A stretch of DNA of 64,000 nucleotides from Chrysopilus asiliformis (Eukaryota > Arthropoda > Insecta > Diptera > Rhagionidae): contig OZ035960.1 in the NCBI GenBank assembly GCA_964034945.1, forward strand, positions 52,074,706 to 52,138,705. The letters are read 5' to 3'. The position numbers and the translations under genes are program-made. The notes below the pieces were generated by a model. That model saw only the letters and a list, made by a program, of their open reading frames with translations. It was not told where the DNA came from and did not search any database. Position 1 is the first letter of the stretch. Each line of letters begins with the position of its first letter. This document shows, piece after piece, positions 1 through 10,980 of the stretch.

Positions 1-480
1 CCCCTTTTCTGCTATCTTCGGAACCACTGAAGGGATCTTCACCGTGGTTTCAGTATTCCATAAGTCCTGCCTGAAACAAATTTTTCCGCACTAAGATTAA
101 CTACCCCCTCCTTCCCTCTTATTCAATAAACTCTTTCCTGCTATCTCCTTTGACCACGTTTTCATCATCAAAAGCTCGATTCTAAAAGAATTTTCTTCTC
201 AATAGAATCTACCTCACCTTCCCCTGTTATCTATTGGTGAAATGTTAGAAACCATTGGAATTGTTGCTTAGACAAACACCGGTCAATATGAAGGGGAAAT
301 ATCTGCCGAAGAAATATTATATTGAGATGTTTTTTTATAACTTATAATTAAAGAGCTATTTTTTCTACTCTCGATTTGTTTTTCCTCCTCTTACTTTCCT
401 TGTATATACTGGCTCACCTGTTTCTGATTAAAACCGGGTGAAAGTATACCAAAAACCCAAACATAACTTAAAAACTTTTG
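1..480. other. No gene seen
   Basis: AT-rich sequence with several pyrimidine-rich (CTTCCC/CTCCTTCC) tracts. I see no coding, RNA or mobile-element signal. Confidence 0.5.
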
Positions 481-501
481 AGAACAAACGTTATCTTTGC
501 C

Positions 502-870
502 TTGCAGGACCTTCCGTTTCGAATTTTGAAGTTCTAACACCAGATTCGTAATCAGCGACTCCGAAAACCCCCTAAAGGAAGTTTTTCCAAGAAAAACTTG
601 ATAAAAGGATATTTGCGTTATCCTTACAGGAACTTCTGTTTCGAATTTGGAAATTACAACACTAGATTCATCCCGAAAAATCTCAAAAGCAAGATTTTCC
701 GAAAAAAAAATCGTAAAGGATATCTGCGTTATTTTTACAGGACCTTCCGTTTCGAATTTTGAAATTCTAACACCAGATTCGTGATCAGCGACCCCGAAAA
801 CCACCTAAAGGAAGTTTTTCCGAGAAAAAAATGGAAAACGGTTATTTGCGTTTCCGTCCCGAATTTTAAA
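502..870 (+). repeat. Tandem repeat, about 122-bp unit, locus 1
   Basis: Three diverged units start at the TTRCAGGA motif at 502, 624 and 735 (periods 122 and 111). Each holds CTTCCGTTTCGAATTT, ATTCGTRATCAGCGAC and a TTTTCC...GGAAAA inverted pair. The middle unit has lost part of the GATCAGCGACC segment. The same unit recurs at 28770-29020 (reversed) and 55820-56220. Confidence 0.8.
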
Positions 871-1201
871 ATTTTGACATCAAAAACAAATTCTGTACTT
901 TTCCCAACAAGTTTCCCATTTACCGTAATTTGCGGTCTTCGAGCGATGTCACAAAAATCGTGTTTTCAAAAACACTATGCGTTGCCGTACAATTAAGTTT
1001 AGCGGCTCCTTTATACACCGAACAACAAGACCCTGAAATGATTTATCAACAAACGTCTTTACCCATGTCTATCTAAGAAAGCATAAATCAGGATCTCTTT
1101 ATGGCCTTCCGACCACCCCGAGGTATGCTCCACCAATATAGGGTACCCACCAAAGCCCTAATTGGAACAACAAAAAAAAGAAATGCGTCGCAAGGATTTT
1201 G

Positions 1202-1760
1202 TTTTTATACCCGTATGGTGAAACCAAAGGGTATATTAACTTTGCCTTACCGTTTGTAACGCCAAGGACTCGTCATCACACACAAAAATGAATTACACCA
1301 GTGTGTTTAGAATGATAAAAATAATTAATTTTTGCATGTCCGTCCGTCTGTCCGTCCGTCCGTCCGTCTGTCTGTCTGTCCGTCTGTGGCGCAGATTGCA
1401 GGCGCACGGATTGAGCTAGAGACTTGAAATTTTGCGCAGATTCGTTTTTCGTAAAATTCAAGGTTTAGTTATGAGCAAAAATGGACTTTTAAGGGGGGTA
1501 CCTCCCATACCAACAAAAATGTTTTTTGTGAATATCTCAAAAACGGTGCTTCTTATCAGAAAAGTGCAAGAACAAAAGTTATTTAGGATATGATTCTACA
1601 TAAAACTCTCATACATCAAAATCCGATTGGAATAAATTTTAAAAAATCTTATTGAAAAGTTTGACTTCAAAGTGGAATTTTCACTTAAACTTCGAACAAT
1701 GCAATATCACCATACGGGTTTTCAATAATTGCCAGATAGGCAATTATAGCTTTTGTTATG
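1202..1760 (+). mobile_element. Helentron-associated (DINE/HINE-type) element, copy 1
   Basis: The element has the non-autonomous Helentron layout: a 12-bp subterminal inverted repeat, ACCCGTATGGTG at 1209-1220 and its complement at 1708-1719; a (GTCY)n microsatellite at about 1339-1390; and a short stem-loop (ATTGCCAGATAGGCAAT) near the 3' end at about 1729-1745. It has no coding capacity. Copies 2 (9.9-11.0 kb) and 3 (43.6-44.3 kb) share the whole structure. Confidence 0.7.
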
Positions 1761-3541
1761 TTTAAAAAATGCAATTGTTTTTAAATAAAAATGTTTTCTA
1801 TCAAGCGATAAAAAAATTAGTTCGCAACACAATACTTTTCATTGATCAATTTTTAGGCGTGCGGATGGAAACGAAAAAGTAATTTCTGATTTTTTTATAT
1901 TGACACAAGCAATTAGTTCAACCTCTTCCAAATGTAGTTCATTCATCATCATCAGAAAAATCGTATAGAGCAAAACATCCCTATTCTGAGGCGCCAGACT
2001 CATAGAGATAACCAATTATTATTAATTTGTAAAGTTAAAAATCGCTTTCAATTCAGCGCCAAAAGGATCCTTTCAGACGTGATTAAAATAAATTTGAAGG
2101 CGCTTCGATACGGTTCACCGCTTACGATATTCTTTCTCACAACCCCATAATTTTCTCATCCTATTTCCTAATTCACCAAATCTTCTACCACGAAGTCATT
2201 AAATTTACATTAAGATTGGTTATTTCGCGTAAAAAAAATCTATCCACTGATAAACTTGGCTGTCTCGGATGTGCATATGAAAACAATGCCCTCCATATGA
2301 CATATAAGAAGAAATAATTATAATAAAATTTAACATACGGTAAAAACTTTTTACAATTTCTTACTCCCGTCAACACACGTTTGTTTTTTTAATTTATAAT
2401 TCAGGTCAACAAAAAATTGCCATTTAAAAATACGACATTTCTCTCGTCTTTAGTTTGCAAAAATTGTAAAGTTAAATGAAAAAGTTCGTCAGTATTATGG
2501 GAGTATTTTTTCTTGAAAAAAAATCATAATTGTGCGTACAAATATTTTTTTTGTCGAAATAGTGCCATACAATTTTAACACGTTTTGTGGCATTAGTATT
2601 TGACATATTAACAAATGTCCCTAGCGATGTTTTTTTTCTTCTGTGAACGAAAAGAAAACACTTCAAATAATCAAAATTCATTTAAGCCGTTTATGCTAAT
2701 GATCTCTAATGCATGTCGTTATTTACCATTTAAATAGATAGAAAACCGAACAGTAGGTAACTACTGTCAATAAGATTTCAATCGTTTTCAAATCTTTCTA
2801 ACCTCGATATGCCATGACAGCATGAATGCGATAATTCCTTATGCTAATGAATTTTGAAGATTTTCGTTTTTTTTTCCTTGTTTCAATTTAAAAGACTTTT
2901 AAAAACATCATTTTTTCTCAAATTAAACAAACGGAACGAGTATCTTTAAATAATCTGTTTAGCGCATATTGATAGTAAATTTTACATTGAGATGATAATT
3001 TGAAATGGAGTCTAAATAGTTAACTTATTTTATTGGCAAACGTGTTAATTGGCGGTGAAGGTAAAATACTATAACAGCAACTCATTTAAGAGCTTTGAAA
3101 TTTTACATATAATAGCTTAACGTACTGGTAATCATTTAAAGATTTTTGTTCTAAAGAATGCTGCTTCTATTCAAGCAATTGTGATTTTTTTTAAAAGAAT
3201 GTGGCAAACTCTATACATTGCGATCAAAATCCTGTAGACGCTTAAGAAATTTGAATATTATTTTTTGATCAAACGTGTACAAGAAAATTAAAACAATTTT
3301 TTTTTATAATAATAAATTTAAGTGAGAGATTTCATTTGTTATTCCTTTTTTTCTTGACTATGAAACGTCGATTTCCTTAAGAAAAACCCTTGTGCTTACT
3401 TATGTGGGTACAACTTCATTGTAGAATAAGTACGATACCAAAATAAGGTAATTGATAGCAATTGGAATTGTCGGATAAAGACAGCAAAGCAATCACTATG
3501 AACAAATGGGTTCGAAATTTCAAGTTCCCATCCCAACAATA
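1761..3541. other. No gene seen
   Basis: AT-rich intergenic sequence. Short open frames here show no domain, no signal peptide and no consistent composition. I see nothing else. Confidence 0.5.
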
Positions 3542-3912
3542 CTCACGAATAGGGATGTCAAATTAAAAAAAAAACCGCCTTTCGGTTAAACCGGTTTTTA
3601 AGACTTTGATTTAAACCGAGCCGGTTTAACCGGGTCCAAAAAACCGGTTATTAAAACACCGAAAAACCGTTTTGTTCAAATTGGGTAGGTTAGGTCTTAG
3701 GCCCATTTGCACGAAATTAACTTAAGCACATAAGTCAAACTTAATTTATAAAGTTATAGTTATTGGTTTGCACGAAAGTCTAAGTATGACTTAAAACTCA
3801 TTAAGTATAAGTTAAATTAAGTGCAGGATGCTCTTGTACTTAAATATTTATGTCAAACTTAGCCTTTTGTTAAAAGATATATCTAAAGAGAAAATAATAA
3901 TTTAAATGTAAA

Positions 3913-4038
3913 ATGGAATATTTTGAAACATTGGGCATTTATGAAGATGATGTCGAAGTCTTTGAAATTCAGAAATCAGGTATTCCAAGAAGAATATATC
4001 AAAGGAATTTTATACGGTCGATCACCCTCGGTTTTTAA
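3913..4038 (+). pseudogene. PIF/Harbinger transposase, N-terminal stub
   Basis: A 41-codon frame opens with an acidic stretch and reaches IPRRIYQRNFIRS, the arrangement that precedes the conserved helix of Harbinger nucleases. It then runs straight into antisense sequence of the neighbouring Myb-like gene and stops, so everything from the catalytic domain onward was lost in one internal deletion. Confidence 0.6.
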
Positions 4039-4311
4039 TGCAGAATATTTTTCCACTACAGCCTCCTTTCTTAGAACTTTTTTGTAATTGTTGTAGAATT
4101 TCTTCAATGTTTCGAAATTTCGAAAGTAGCTTGATGAGGATTAAGCATTGAAATTTTTTTCGATGCGCTTTCATGCCGCTTCCTTTTCTCGCCAAGTTAC
4201 AGCATACATATTTTTGTTTTCCACTACGCTCTTTCCTTCCAAAACACACTGTAATAAAGTGTTTCTTTCTTCTACCGAAAAATTAGGGCTTCTTTTCCTT
4301 CTTTCTTCCAT
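4022..4311 (-). pseudogene. PIF/Harbinger Myb/SANT-like accessory protein, decayed
   Basis: Reading from 4311 on the minus strand: MEERRKRSPNFSVEERNTLL, then VENKNMYAVTWREKEAA, a stop at 4171-4173, then KRIEKNFNA, a second stop, then FETLKKFYNNYKKVLRKE and a KTEGD end, all in one frame. This is the order expected of the Myb-like DNA-binding partner of Harbinger transposase, which helps nuclear import and TIR binding. Two in-frame stops make it inactive. Confidence 0.7.
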
Positions 4312-5070
4312 TTTCATAAGTTTTTAAAATGAAAATGCTCAAAATGAAATTCACAGAATGACAAATACAATTTTCGCCTACTTCATTGTCAGAATTTTAA
4401 AAAAATTTCATTGCCCATATCAAATTTTTATTTGATTTGATCTGATTACTAAGTAGTGCTTAAAAATATTCGTGCAACACACTTTAATTTAAGTAAGTCT
4501 TAAATCATAAGTAATACTTTGTTAAGACTCACATTTAAGAACAGAACGCGCAAACGGGCCTTAGACGCAACAAATACACTATAATACAAACAAAAGACGT
4601 GGAGTGCCATATAATCCATTAAGATGCCATAAATGGCACAATATAATATTGTATTTGGTTTAGAGTGCCTAAAAAGAAGGGTTTCTAACAAATCAGTTGC
4701 ACGAAAATTGGTTTAAAATTATTTTTCCGTACAAAAAAATGATCGGTTTTTTTGGACGGTTTTGGCTTTAAAAAAAACACCGGGTATAACCGTGCAAAAA
4801 AAACACTGAAAAATACCGGTTAACCGAAGCAAAAACACCGGGTAACCGGTTCTTTTTTGACATCTCTGCTCACGAAGGTAACTCAGGCAATTTTCAAATT
4901 TTAATCTGAACATTTGTAGAAATATCTTCAAGGGTTGAATAACAATAGAGTAGAGACTCGGTAATTCGAAAATCACGCTAATTCGAACAACCATTTTTTG
5001 ATATTATGTTGTAATTCGAATTGTGGTCGATATATTGGTATCTGTAATTCGAACTTTTTGGTCGATAGTA

Positions 5071-5148
5071 CATACCACCATGAAAATTTTGCTGGTAAAT
5101 TCCTACAATAACTGAAAAAATTACCAGCAAAATTTGCGTGGTGGTATG
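5071..5148. mobile_element. Short hairpin element with TA duplications
   Basis: Nearly the whole element is a hairpin: CATACCACCATGAAAATTTT and GCTGGTAA pair with TTACCAGC and AAAATTTGCGTGGTGGTATG around a loop of about 22 bp. TA lies on both sides (5069-5070, 5149-5150). It is a minimal Tc1/mariner-type miniature element inside the pogo-like one. Confidence 0.6.
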
Positions 5149-5299
5149 TACTGTCGTAACTATACAGGCATTATTTTAAAGTCAAAATTTCAAGTTTCTT
5201 TAAAAAGAATTGAATGTTGTCACATAGGTGTATATACTTTTTGAATGCAGGAACATTGTTACATAATTTTAACTTGAAAAATTTTTTTTTTGCCATTTA

Positions 5300-5761
5300 T
5301 GCAGCGGTCACACGACGTTGTTTTGCCAGCCGCTGGCTGCTGTTGATCGGTAGCGCTGGCTAGTAGCAACAGCAGCCAGCGTACTGAGAGAGTTCACACG
5401 ATTTCTACTTTAGTAGCGCTGGCAAGTAGCAAAACAGTGGTTTGACATTTGAATCTAAGAGATTTTTTTAATAATAAACGTTACACACAAATTTAAATAA
5501 ATAAACGTAAAATAACAACTTACAATAAACAAACTTTACCACTTATCAGACTTTTGGCAGCTCAGAAACCATGCGACAGGGTCACGTGATCTCTAGTAGC
5601 GCTGGCAAAGTAGAATGCTCTCTACTTCATTAGCGCTGCCAAAACCATCACGCTCTTGCTGGTAGTAGCAACGCCCTAAGGTTCACACGGTGCTGCTGAA
5701 ACGGCTGCTAACAGCCAAACAGACACTGGCGCTGGCAAAACAGTGTCGTGTGACTGCCGCA
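5300..5761 (+). mobile_element. GC-rich Harbinger-type MITE, copy 1
   Basis: Terminal repeats TGCAGCGGTCACACGACG and its near complement enclose GC-rich subterminal blocks of repeated CAGCGCTGGC/AGCAGCCAGC and an AT-rich centre ending in a CACGTG E-box (5583-5588). Flanks are TTA and TAA; copies 2 and 4 have perfect TTA and TAA duplications. There is no coding content. Confidence 0.8.
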
Positions 5762-5879
5762 TAAGACTGTTTTATTAAACAAAATGTGCACCATAAAAAA
5801 GAATCAAGTAATTAGAAAATCTCCGTGGTTCGAATTAGGTACGGTTTCTATTGATTTGAATTACCAAATCTCTACTGTA

Positions 5880-8800
5880 TCTCATAAAAATTACACGGAG
5901 AGGAAAATTATAAGTTGATTCAGCTATGTTTCGGAATTAACCAACATTACAATGAACATGATGAAATTAACTATGAACGTAATTAAACCAACTATGCAGT
6001 GTCACATTGTTGATTAAATTTTTTTTAGATTATAGACATTGTTGATTTTAACACAAACGTAGTTTATTTAAATGTGTTAAATAGTAGAGCCCATCAACGC
6101 AACAATCCGCACCCCGGCGCCTTGAAACCTAAGCTTCATAGTATCGAGAAAAACCATGAATCAACACAAACAGTATAATTGCTCTGGTTGACTGAACAAT
6201 TTTTTGCTTTTCAATATAATTCTCATTTGGTTTGGGGCAATCGGGGTATAAGTACTCAAGTCAAGTTCTTATGCCGCACACATACTGGAGTTCGCGAGCA
6301 GTTTGCAGAAACGTTCACAACAAACAAAGTTTTATTGATGTTTATGAATGCTGCCCCTAACAATCCTCCTAGAAAGTTTAATAGAGATTATTGTGTATGT
6401 TTAATAGGGGACATAATCGTTTTTTGGCAAGTCTACAATGGACGCGATCGATAATTGACAATGAATGTGTTCATTTAATCACACAAAGTAGTTGAATTAA
6501 GCAATGAAAATTGTATCATTATGATAAATGACAATGTTTCCTTAGTTAAATTAATCACGAACGAAGTTGACGCAATACCAACTAAATTTTATAGTTGACT
6601 TTATCAATGAATGCCATTATTTTTTAAGAAATTGTTGTTTAAAACCTCATTGGCCCCAATCATCACACCTAATATCCAATCGACGAAAACTACAAATTTA
6701 TCAGTAGCTTTGTTAACTTTTCCAAAGATCAGCTTGCAAGAAAGCTTTTGCTCGCTATATCTTGTAATTTAAAAAAAAAAGTCTTTGGCGGAAAACCCCA
6801 TTACCGCGCATTGTTGAAATATGAAAAAAATTATTTACAGTTTCATCGCAACTTTTTTCATACTTTTTTCTCTTGACATAAGAGCAATTTCAACCTATAT
6901 GCCTAATTTTTGGCGAATCTAAGACCGTTTTATAATTGAAATGATCTTCTCATATTTTTTGGACACAAAGATTTTTTTTAAATCCTATAATGAGTCATGG
7001 TTTGTTCATAAAAAATGTAAATATTCACAGTTTCCAAATAAAGGTCCCACTGACATTAATGACCAAATATTCGGGATTAATATGAACTAAAGAAAACAAA
7101 GAATCCATTACTTTCCGCAAACATTTTTTAATCCGACCCCAGCCCTTGTACACCGAATCGATGGTGTCTCTTTTAATGCGGAAATCTAAAATTGTACTGC
7201 AATTATGAGCTATCAAAATGCAACAATGCCAAATAAAGTACAAGTTCTCCACACTGTTTGCTTTACTCGGAGAAAAAATAAAACTAACAACATACTAATG
7301 GTATATTCTGGTGCCGTTGAATTTAAGGAAATTATGCAAATTCCACGAAATACCCCAGAGCCAGAACAAAATTTAAATAACTGAAATAAATTCTGAGCAC
7401 GTACACTTTATGGGTATTTATTTAACTTCCACTGCTGAATGTATAAAATTTTCAAAATAGAAAAAATAAAATAATAATAAAATGTGATACCCTCGGTCTA
7501 GGCCCTGAAGCACGCCCGGCTACATTTATCCTTATCATGCGACTACACACAAGAAAAATTATGAGCAAATAATTCACTTTTATTGAGGCGTTTTTTTTTC
7601 TTCTTTCCAACATCGCATCCAGTGGTACCATTCCCCTTCATGCCGCTATATTATCCTTATTGGTACTGTAGCTGTGGTTGCTCCTCAGTTCACCAGCTAA
7701 CCAACCACCCAAAGACAAAATATCCTTTTTGGCCGCATATACTCGTAACTTGGAATCAGAGCTATTTTATAACAAAGCAAAGGAGTCAGTCGTACTATAC
7801 TTGCTCTGTGCCACAGGACACCATTGCAAGGCATAGAGGAATCGTTGCCATAATATAGCAAACACATAAAGAGCATTACCCATATTTCTGGAAGTCATCT
7901 AGACATAACTACCCTTATATGAACTTGTAGGAGGGTACGAGAGTTGATTTGTAATAGAACCACTGCCATTTTCCCCTGCGATCTTATTAAATTGCTGGGT
8001 AAAATAATTTCAGGCTTAAATGTCCTTTTTGTTGGATTATTTATTGACAATATATAAAAGTGTTTTATTTTTTTTTTTATTTTTCCACCGAATCCTGCTT
8101 AACGTGATATGAGACCGAGGTTTATTTTCTGGTATTATTCCAAGTGAAAAATGAGTTGCATAGCAATTTATTTTACCTCGACGTCATTCACTATTTGCTA
8201 CCGAGGGCGAGCTGCTCAGGAAAATTATATATCGTATACAAACTCGTACGTACAATAAAGGAGACTATACCGAAGTCATAAATTAACACCCAGCCCATAC
8301 AATGAAAAATGAGCCAACAATTTGTTATATTTTAGTTTCGCCTCAGCCAAAGCTGATAAAAGTTTTAGAGATTTATCCCATTTTGAAAAAGAAATCGTTT
8401 TTTGCCACCGGCAAATATTCAAAAAGGGGTAGGAATCATATTTCTTAAAAAATAGTCTTTTTTAACATGTGATTGTGACATTGTGTTTGTTTTTACAGCA
8501 AGGGAAAATATGAGGGCAAGAATCACTCGCTTAACGACTTTATGTGTCGCATAATCCTTACAATAGTGCCACGAATGACATGGAGCTGAAATTTTCATTT
8601 AATTTTAATTTGCAGCTAATTGAAAAAATTTAATGTAAACAACACATGACTTTCTTTACACAAAATCTCCGTTCTTGCATAATTTACACTATAACAATAT
8701 TTAGTTTAAAAGAAGTCCATAAAATACGTCACGCTAATTTTCGGCTATTCGAATCCCCCCCCCCTTCCCACCCCTTAAACTTATACCACCGCTGACCTGC

Positions 8801-9144
8801 CCCCACACCCTAAAAGTGGGATGTATTGTCTCAACATCATCTTAACGGTAAATATATCGGTTGTAAAAGGGGCCATTAGTGAAAAGTCGTAGAAAAATGC
8901 GTCGCAAGCGAAAAAAAATATGATTTACAGCAACCCTTAGTCGAAGTTGAGTATTTTTTCATATTTAGTCACCGTTTTTTCGGGCGTTTGATAAGTTAGA
9001 TAGACTAAATTGAAAATTTCAGGACATAAGTTAGGTTCCCGGGACGCCGGGACAACATGCGTAAATCCGGGACTGTCCCGATCATTTCGATAATTATGAA
9101 ACCTCTATGTATGGTACGGATCTGCTACTAAAAGTGTATCTCAT
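5880..9144. other. No gene seen
   Basis: AT-rich sequence with repeated short GTTGATT/AACTAT words between 5890 and 6610, which may be a worn element, and a 10-base C run at 8755-8764. Sequence near 9000-9115 (CCGGGACTGTCCCG) belongs to a dispersed repeat also seen at 29.4 and 54.3 kb. I find no convincing gene. Confidence 0.5.
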
Positions 9145-9147
9145 TTA

Positions 9148-9590
9148 TGCCGCGGTCACACGACGCTGTTTTACCAGCCGCTGGCTGCTGTCCGTTAGTA
9201 GCGCTGTCAATTAGAAACAGCAGCCAGCGTACTGAGAGAGTTCATACGATTTCTACTTTAGTAGCTACTTGCATTTATGAACAGTGGTGTGACATTTAGC
9301 AAAACAGTCTGGGAGATTTTTTAAATAATAAACGTTACATACAAATTTAAATAAATAAACGTAAAATAACAACTTACAATAAACAAACTTTACCACTTAT
9401 CAGACTTTTGGCAGCTCAGAAACCATGCGACAGGGTCACGTGATCCCTAGTAGCGCTGGCAAAGTAGAATGGTCTCTACTTCACTAGTGCTGCTAAAATC
9501 ATCACGCTGCTGCTGGTAGTAGCAACGTACTAGCTGCTGACAGCCAAACAGCCAATAGCGCTGGCAAAACAGCGTCGTGTGACCGCCGCA
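9148..9590 (+). mobile_element. GC-rich Harbinger-type MITE, copy 2
   Basis: Same family and orientation as the copy at 5300. Ends TGCCGCGGTCACACGACG and complement are flanked by a perfect TTA duplication (9145-9147, 9591-9593). The E-box CACGTG is kept at 9437-9442. Small differences in the subterminal blocks show it is an independent insertion rather than a segmental duplication. Confidence 0.85.
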
Positions 9591-9593
9591 TTA

Positions 9594-9896
9594 GAGGAAT
9601 ATGCGGCAAATCATAAATGCAAGTAGAAAACTTTTGTTCAAATTCAGATCAATTCTGCCTGAAAAGGCAGAATCCTACCATACTCCTTGCTTGCTAGTGT
9701 CTTTCTCAAAAAAGTGCAAAAAAAATGTAAAACGAAGAGTTTTTGAGAAATCATTTTTCATAACTTTTCCGTACATTGGAATTCCAATTGGAATAACTCA
9801 TGTAATTTTCAGCTAAGATATTTTATGGATAGCTAGCGGAAATTGTAGGTTTTTTCTGATTATTTTTTTTTAATTTTTTAATTTGATTTTCTTAAT
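9594..9896. other. No gene seen
   Basis: A chance open frame and a T-rich run lie between two mobile elements. Nothing is recognisable. Confidence 0.45.
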
Positions 9897-10284
9897 TTTT
9901 ATACCCGTATGGTGAAACCAAAGGGTATATTAAATTTTCCTTAAGATCCCGTCATCACACACAAAAATGAATTACACCAGTGTGTTTAGAATGATAAAAA
10001 AAATTGAATTTTGCATGCCCGTCCGTCCCTCCGTCTGTCCCTCCGTCCGTCCGTCTGTGGCGCGGATTGCGGGCGCACGGACTGAGCTAGAGATTTGAAA
10101 TTTTGCACAGATCCATTTTTGGTAAAATGCGAGGCCAAGTTCGTTTATGAGCAAAAATGGACCATTAGGGGCGGGGGGGGGGGGGGTACCCCATACCAAC
10201 GAAAATGATTTTGGCGAATATCTCAAAAACGATGGATCTTATCAAAAAAGTGCTAGAACAAAAGTTATTTAAGATATGATTCTA

Positions 10285-10813
10285 TAGGGTCTTTCAATAA
10301 GGACATAACAATTTTGTATTTTAATAAAAACGCACCCTAAAACTTTTTTTAAGATCTGGCAATGCTAAACCGTCAGTCAAGGTTTACATTTTTATCATGG
10401 TGAATTTCAGGAACGAGCAACGTTTGGAAATTATTAAAACTTACTACAGAAATTCGGAGTCCGGTCGAATGGCCACCTCGCTCGTGCAATTTAACGCCGT
10501 TGGATTTATTTTTATGGGGTTATGTTAAGTTTTTGGTTTATGCCAACAAACCAACAACGTTAGAGGAGCTCAGGGACAATATCGAACGCGAAATTGCCAA
10601 CGTTCCGGCCGATATGTGTAGAAGAGTGTTGGAAAATTGGCTCCAAAGAAGCAATCAGTGCAAACGTGCTCGCGGTGGCCATATGAACGACATCGAATTT
10701 CATACCTAAATGTAACATGTCTACTACACCTGAAATAAATTTCAGCCCGATATCTCAATTATTCTGTGTTTTATTTAAATACGAAATTGTTATGTCCTTA
10801 TTGAAAGACCCGA
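10285..10813 (+). mobile_element. Internally deleted mariner element
   Basis: Terminal inverted repeats of about 35 bp begin TAGGGTCTTTCAATAAGGAC and, complemented, TCGGGTCTTTCAATAAGGAC. TA duplications are at 10283-10284 and 10814-10815. Deleting element plus one TA restores GATTCTACATAAAACTC, the uninterrupted sequence of the same Helentron-type repeat at about 1590 and 37780. Confidence 0.92.
10397..10709 (+). pseudogene. mariner transposase, N- and C-terminal ends fused by deletion
   Basis: From the ATG at 10397 the frame reads NEQRLEIIKTYYRNSESGRM, the paired-like DNA-binding start of mariner transposases. Near 10490 an internal deletion of most of the gene joins this, one base out of frame, to the C-terminal part: LDLFLWGYVKFLVYANKPTT, then the EELRDNIEREIANVPADMC stretch, and a stop at 10707-10709. 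The third catalytic Asp (LTPLD-type motif) is kept; the first two Asp and the region between are gone. It cannot make active enzyme, but the ends could still be mobilised by an intact relative. Confidence 0.93.
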
Positions 10814-10980
10814 TACATAAAACTCCCATACATCAAAATCCGATTGGAATGAATTTTAAAAAATCTTATTGGAAAGTTTGACTTCAAATTGGAATTTTGA
10901 TACAACTGTTCGTCAGTCACTTAAATCACCATACGGGTTTTCAATAACTGCCAGATTGGCAATTATAGCTTTTGGTATGT

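Larger units (their letters stand above)
3700..4560. mobile_element. Degenerate PIF/Harbinger element nested in the hAT element
   Basis: Imperfect 14-bp terminal repeats (GGCCCATTTGCACG and, complemented, GGCCCGTTTGCGCG) are flanked by TTA on both sides (3697-3699, 4561-4563), the usual PIF/Harbinger target duplication. Inside are convergent remnants of both genes of the superfamily: the transposase start on the plus strand and the Myb/SANT-like protein on the minus strand. The element is internally deleted. Confidence 0.85.
3550..4868. mobile_element. hAT-type miniature element split by a PIF/Harbinger insertion
   Basis: Exact 8-bp target duplications CTCACGAA flank it (3542-3549 and 4869-4876), the hAT signature. 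Ends are TAGGGATGTCAAA and, complemented, CAGAGATGTCAAA. About 455 bp belongs to this element once the insertion at 3700-4560 is removed. Its ends are full of ACCGGTTT repeats on both strands. It encodes no transposase. Confidence 0.85.
4948..5877. mobile_element. pogo-like miniature element with two nested insertions
   Basis: Ends GAGTAGAGACTCGGTAATTC and, complemented, CAGTAGAGATTTGGTAATTC are each flanked by TA (4946-4947 and 5878-5879), as in pogo/Tc1-mariner elements. Inside sit a 78-bp hairpin element (5071-5148) and a GC-rich Harbinger-type element (5300-5761). No transposase is present. Confidence 0.7.
9897..10980 (+). mobile_element. Helentron-associated element, copy 2, split by a mariner
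   Basis: The 12-bp subterminal inverted repeat is at 9903-9914 and 10927-10938, the (GTCY)n tract at about 10018-10060, and the 3' stem-loop (ATTGCCAGATTGGCAAT-type) just after. A G run of 13 or more bases occurs at about 10172-10186, where copy 3 has a matching long C run. The element is interrupted at 10285-10813 by a mariner remnant. Confidence 0.75.

Noticed and set aside
391..804. A 137-codon minus-strand frame with repeated KFETE motifs
   Set aside because: It is the antisense translation of the 122-bp tandem repeat.
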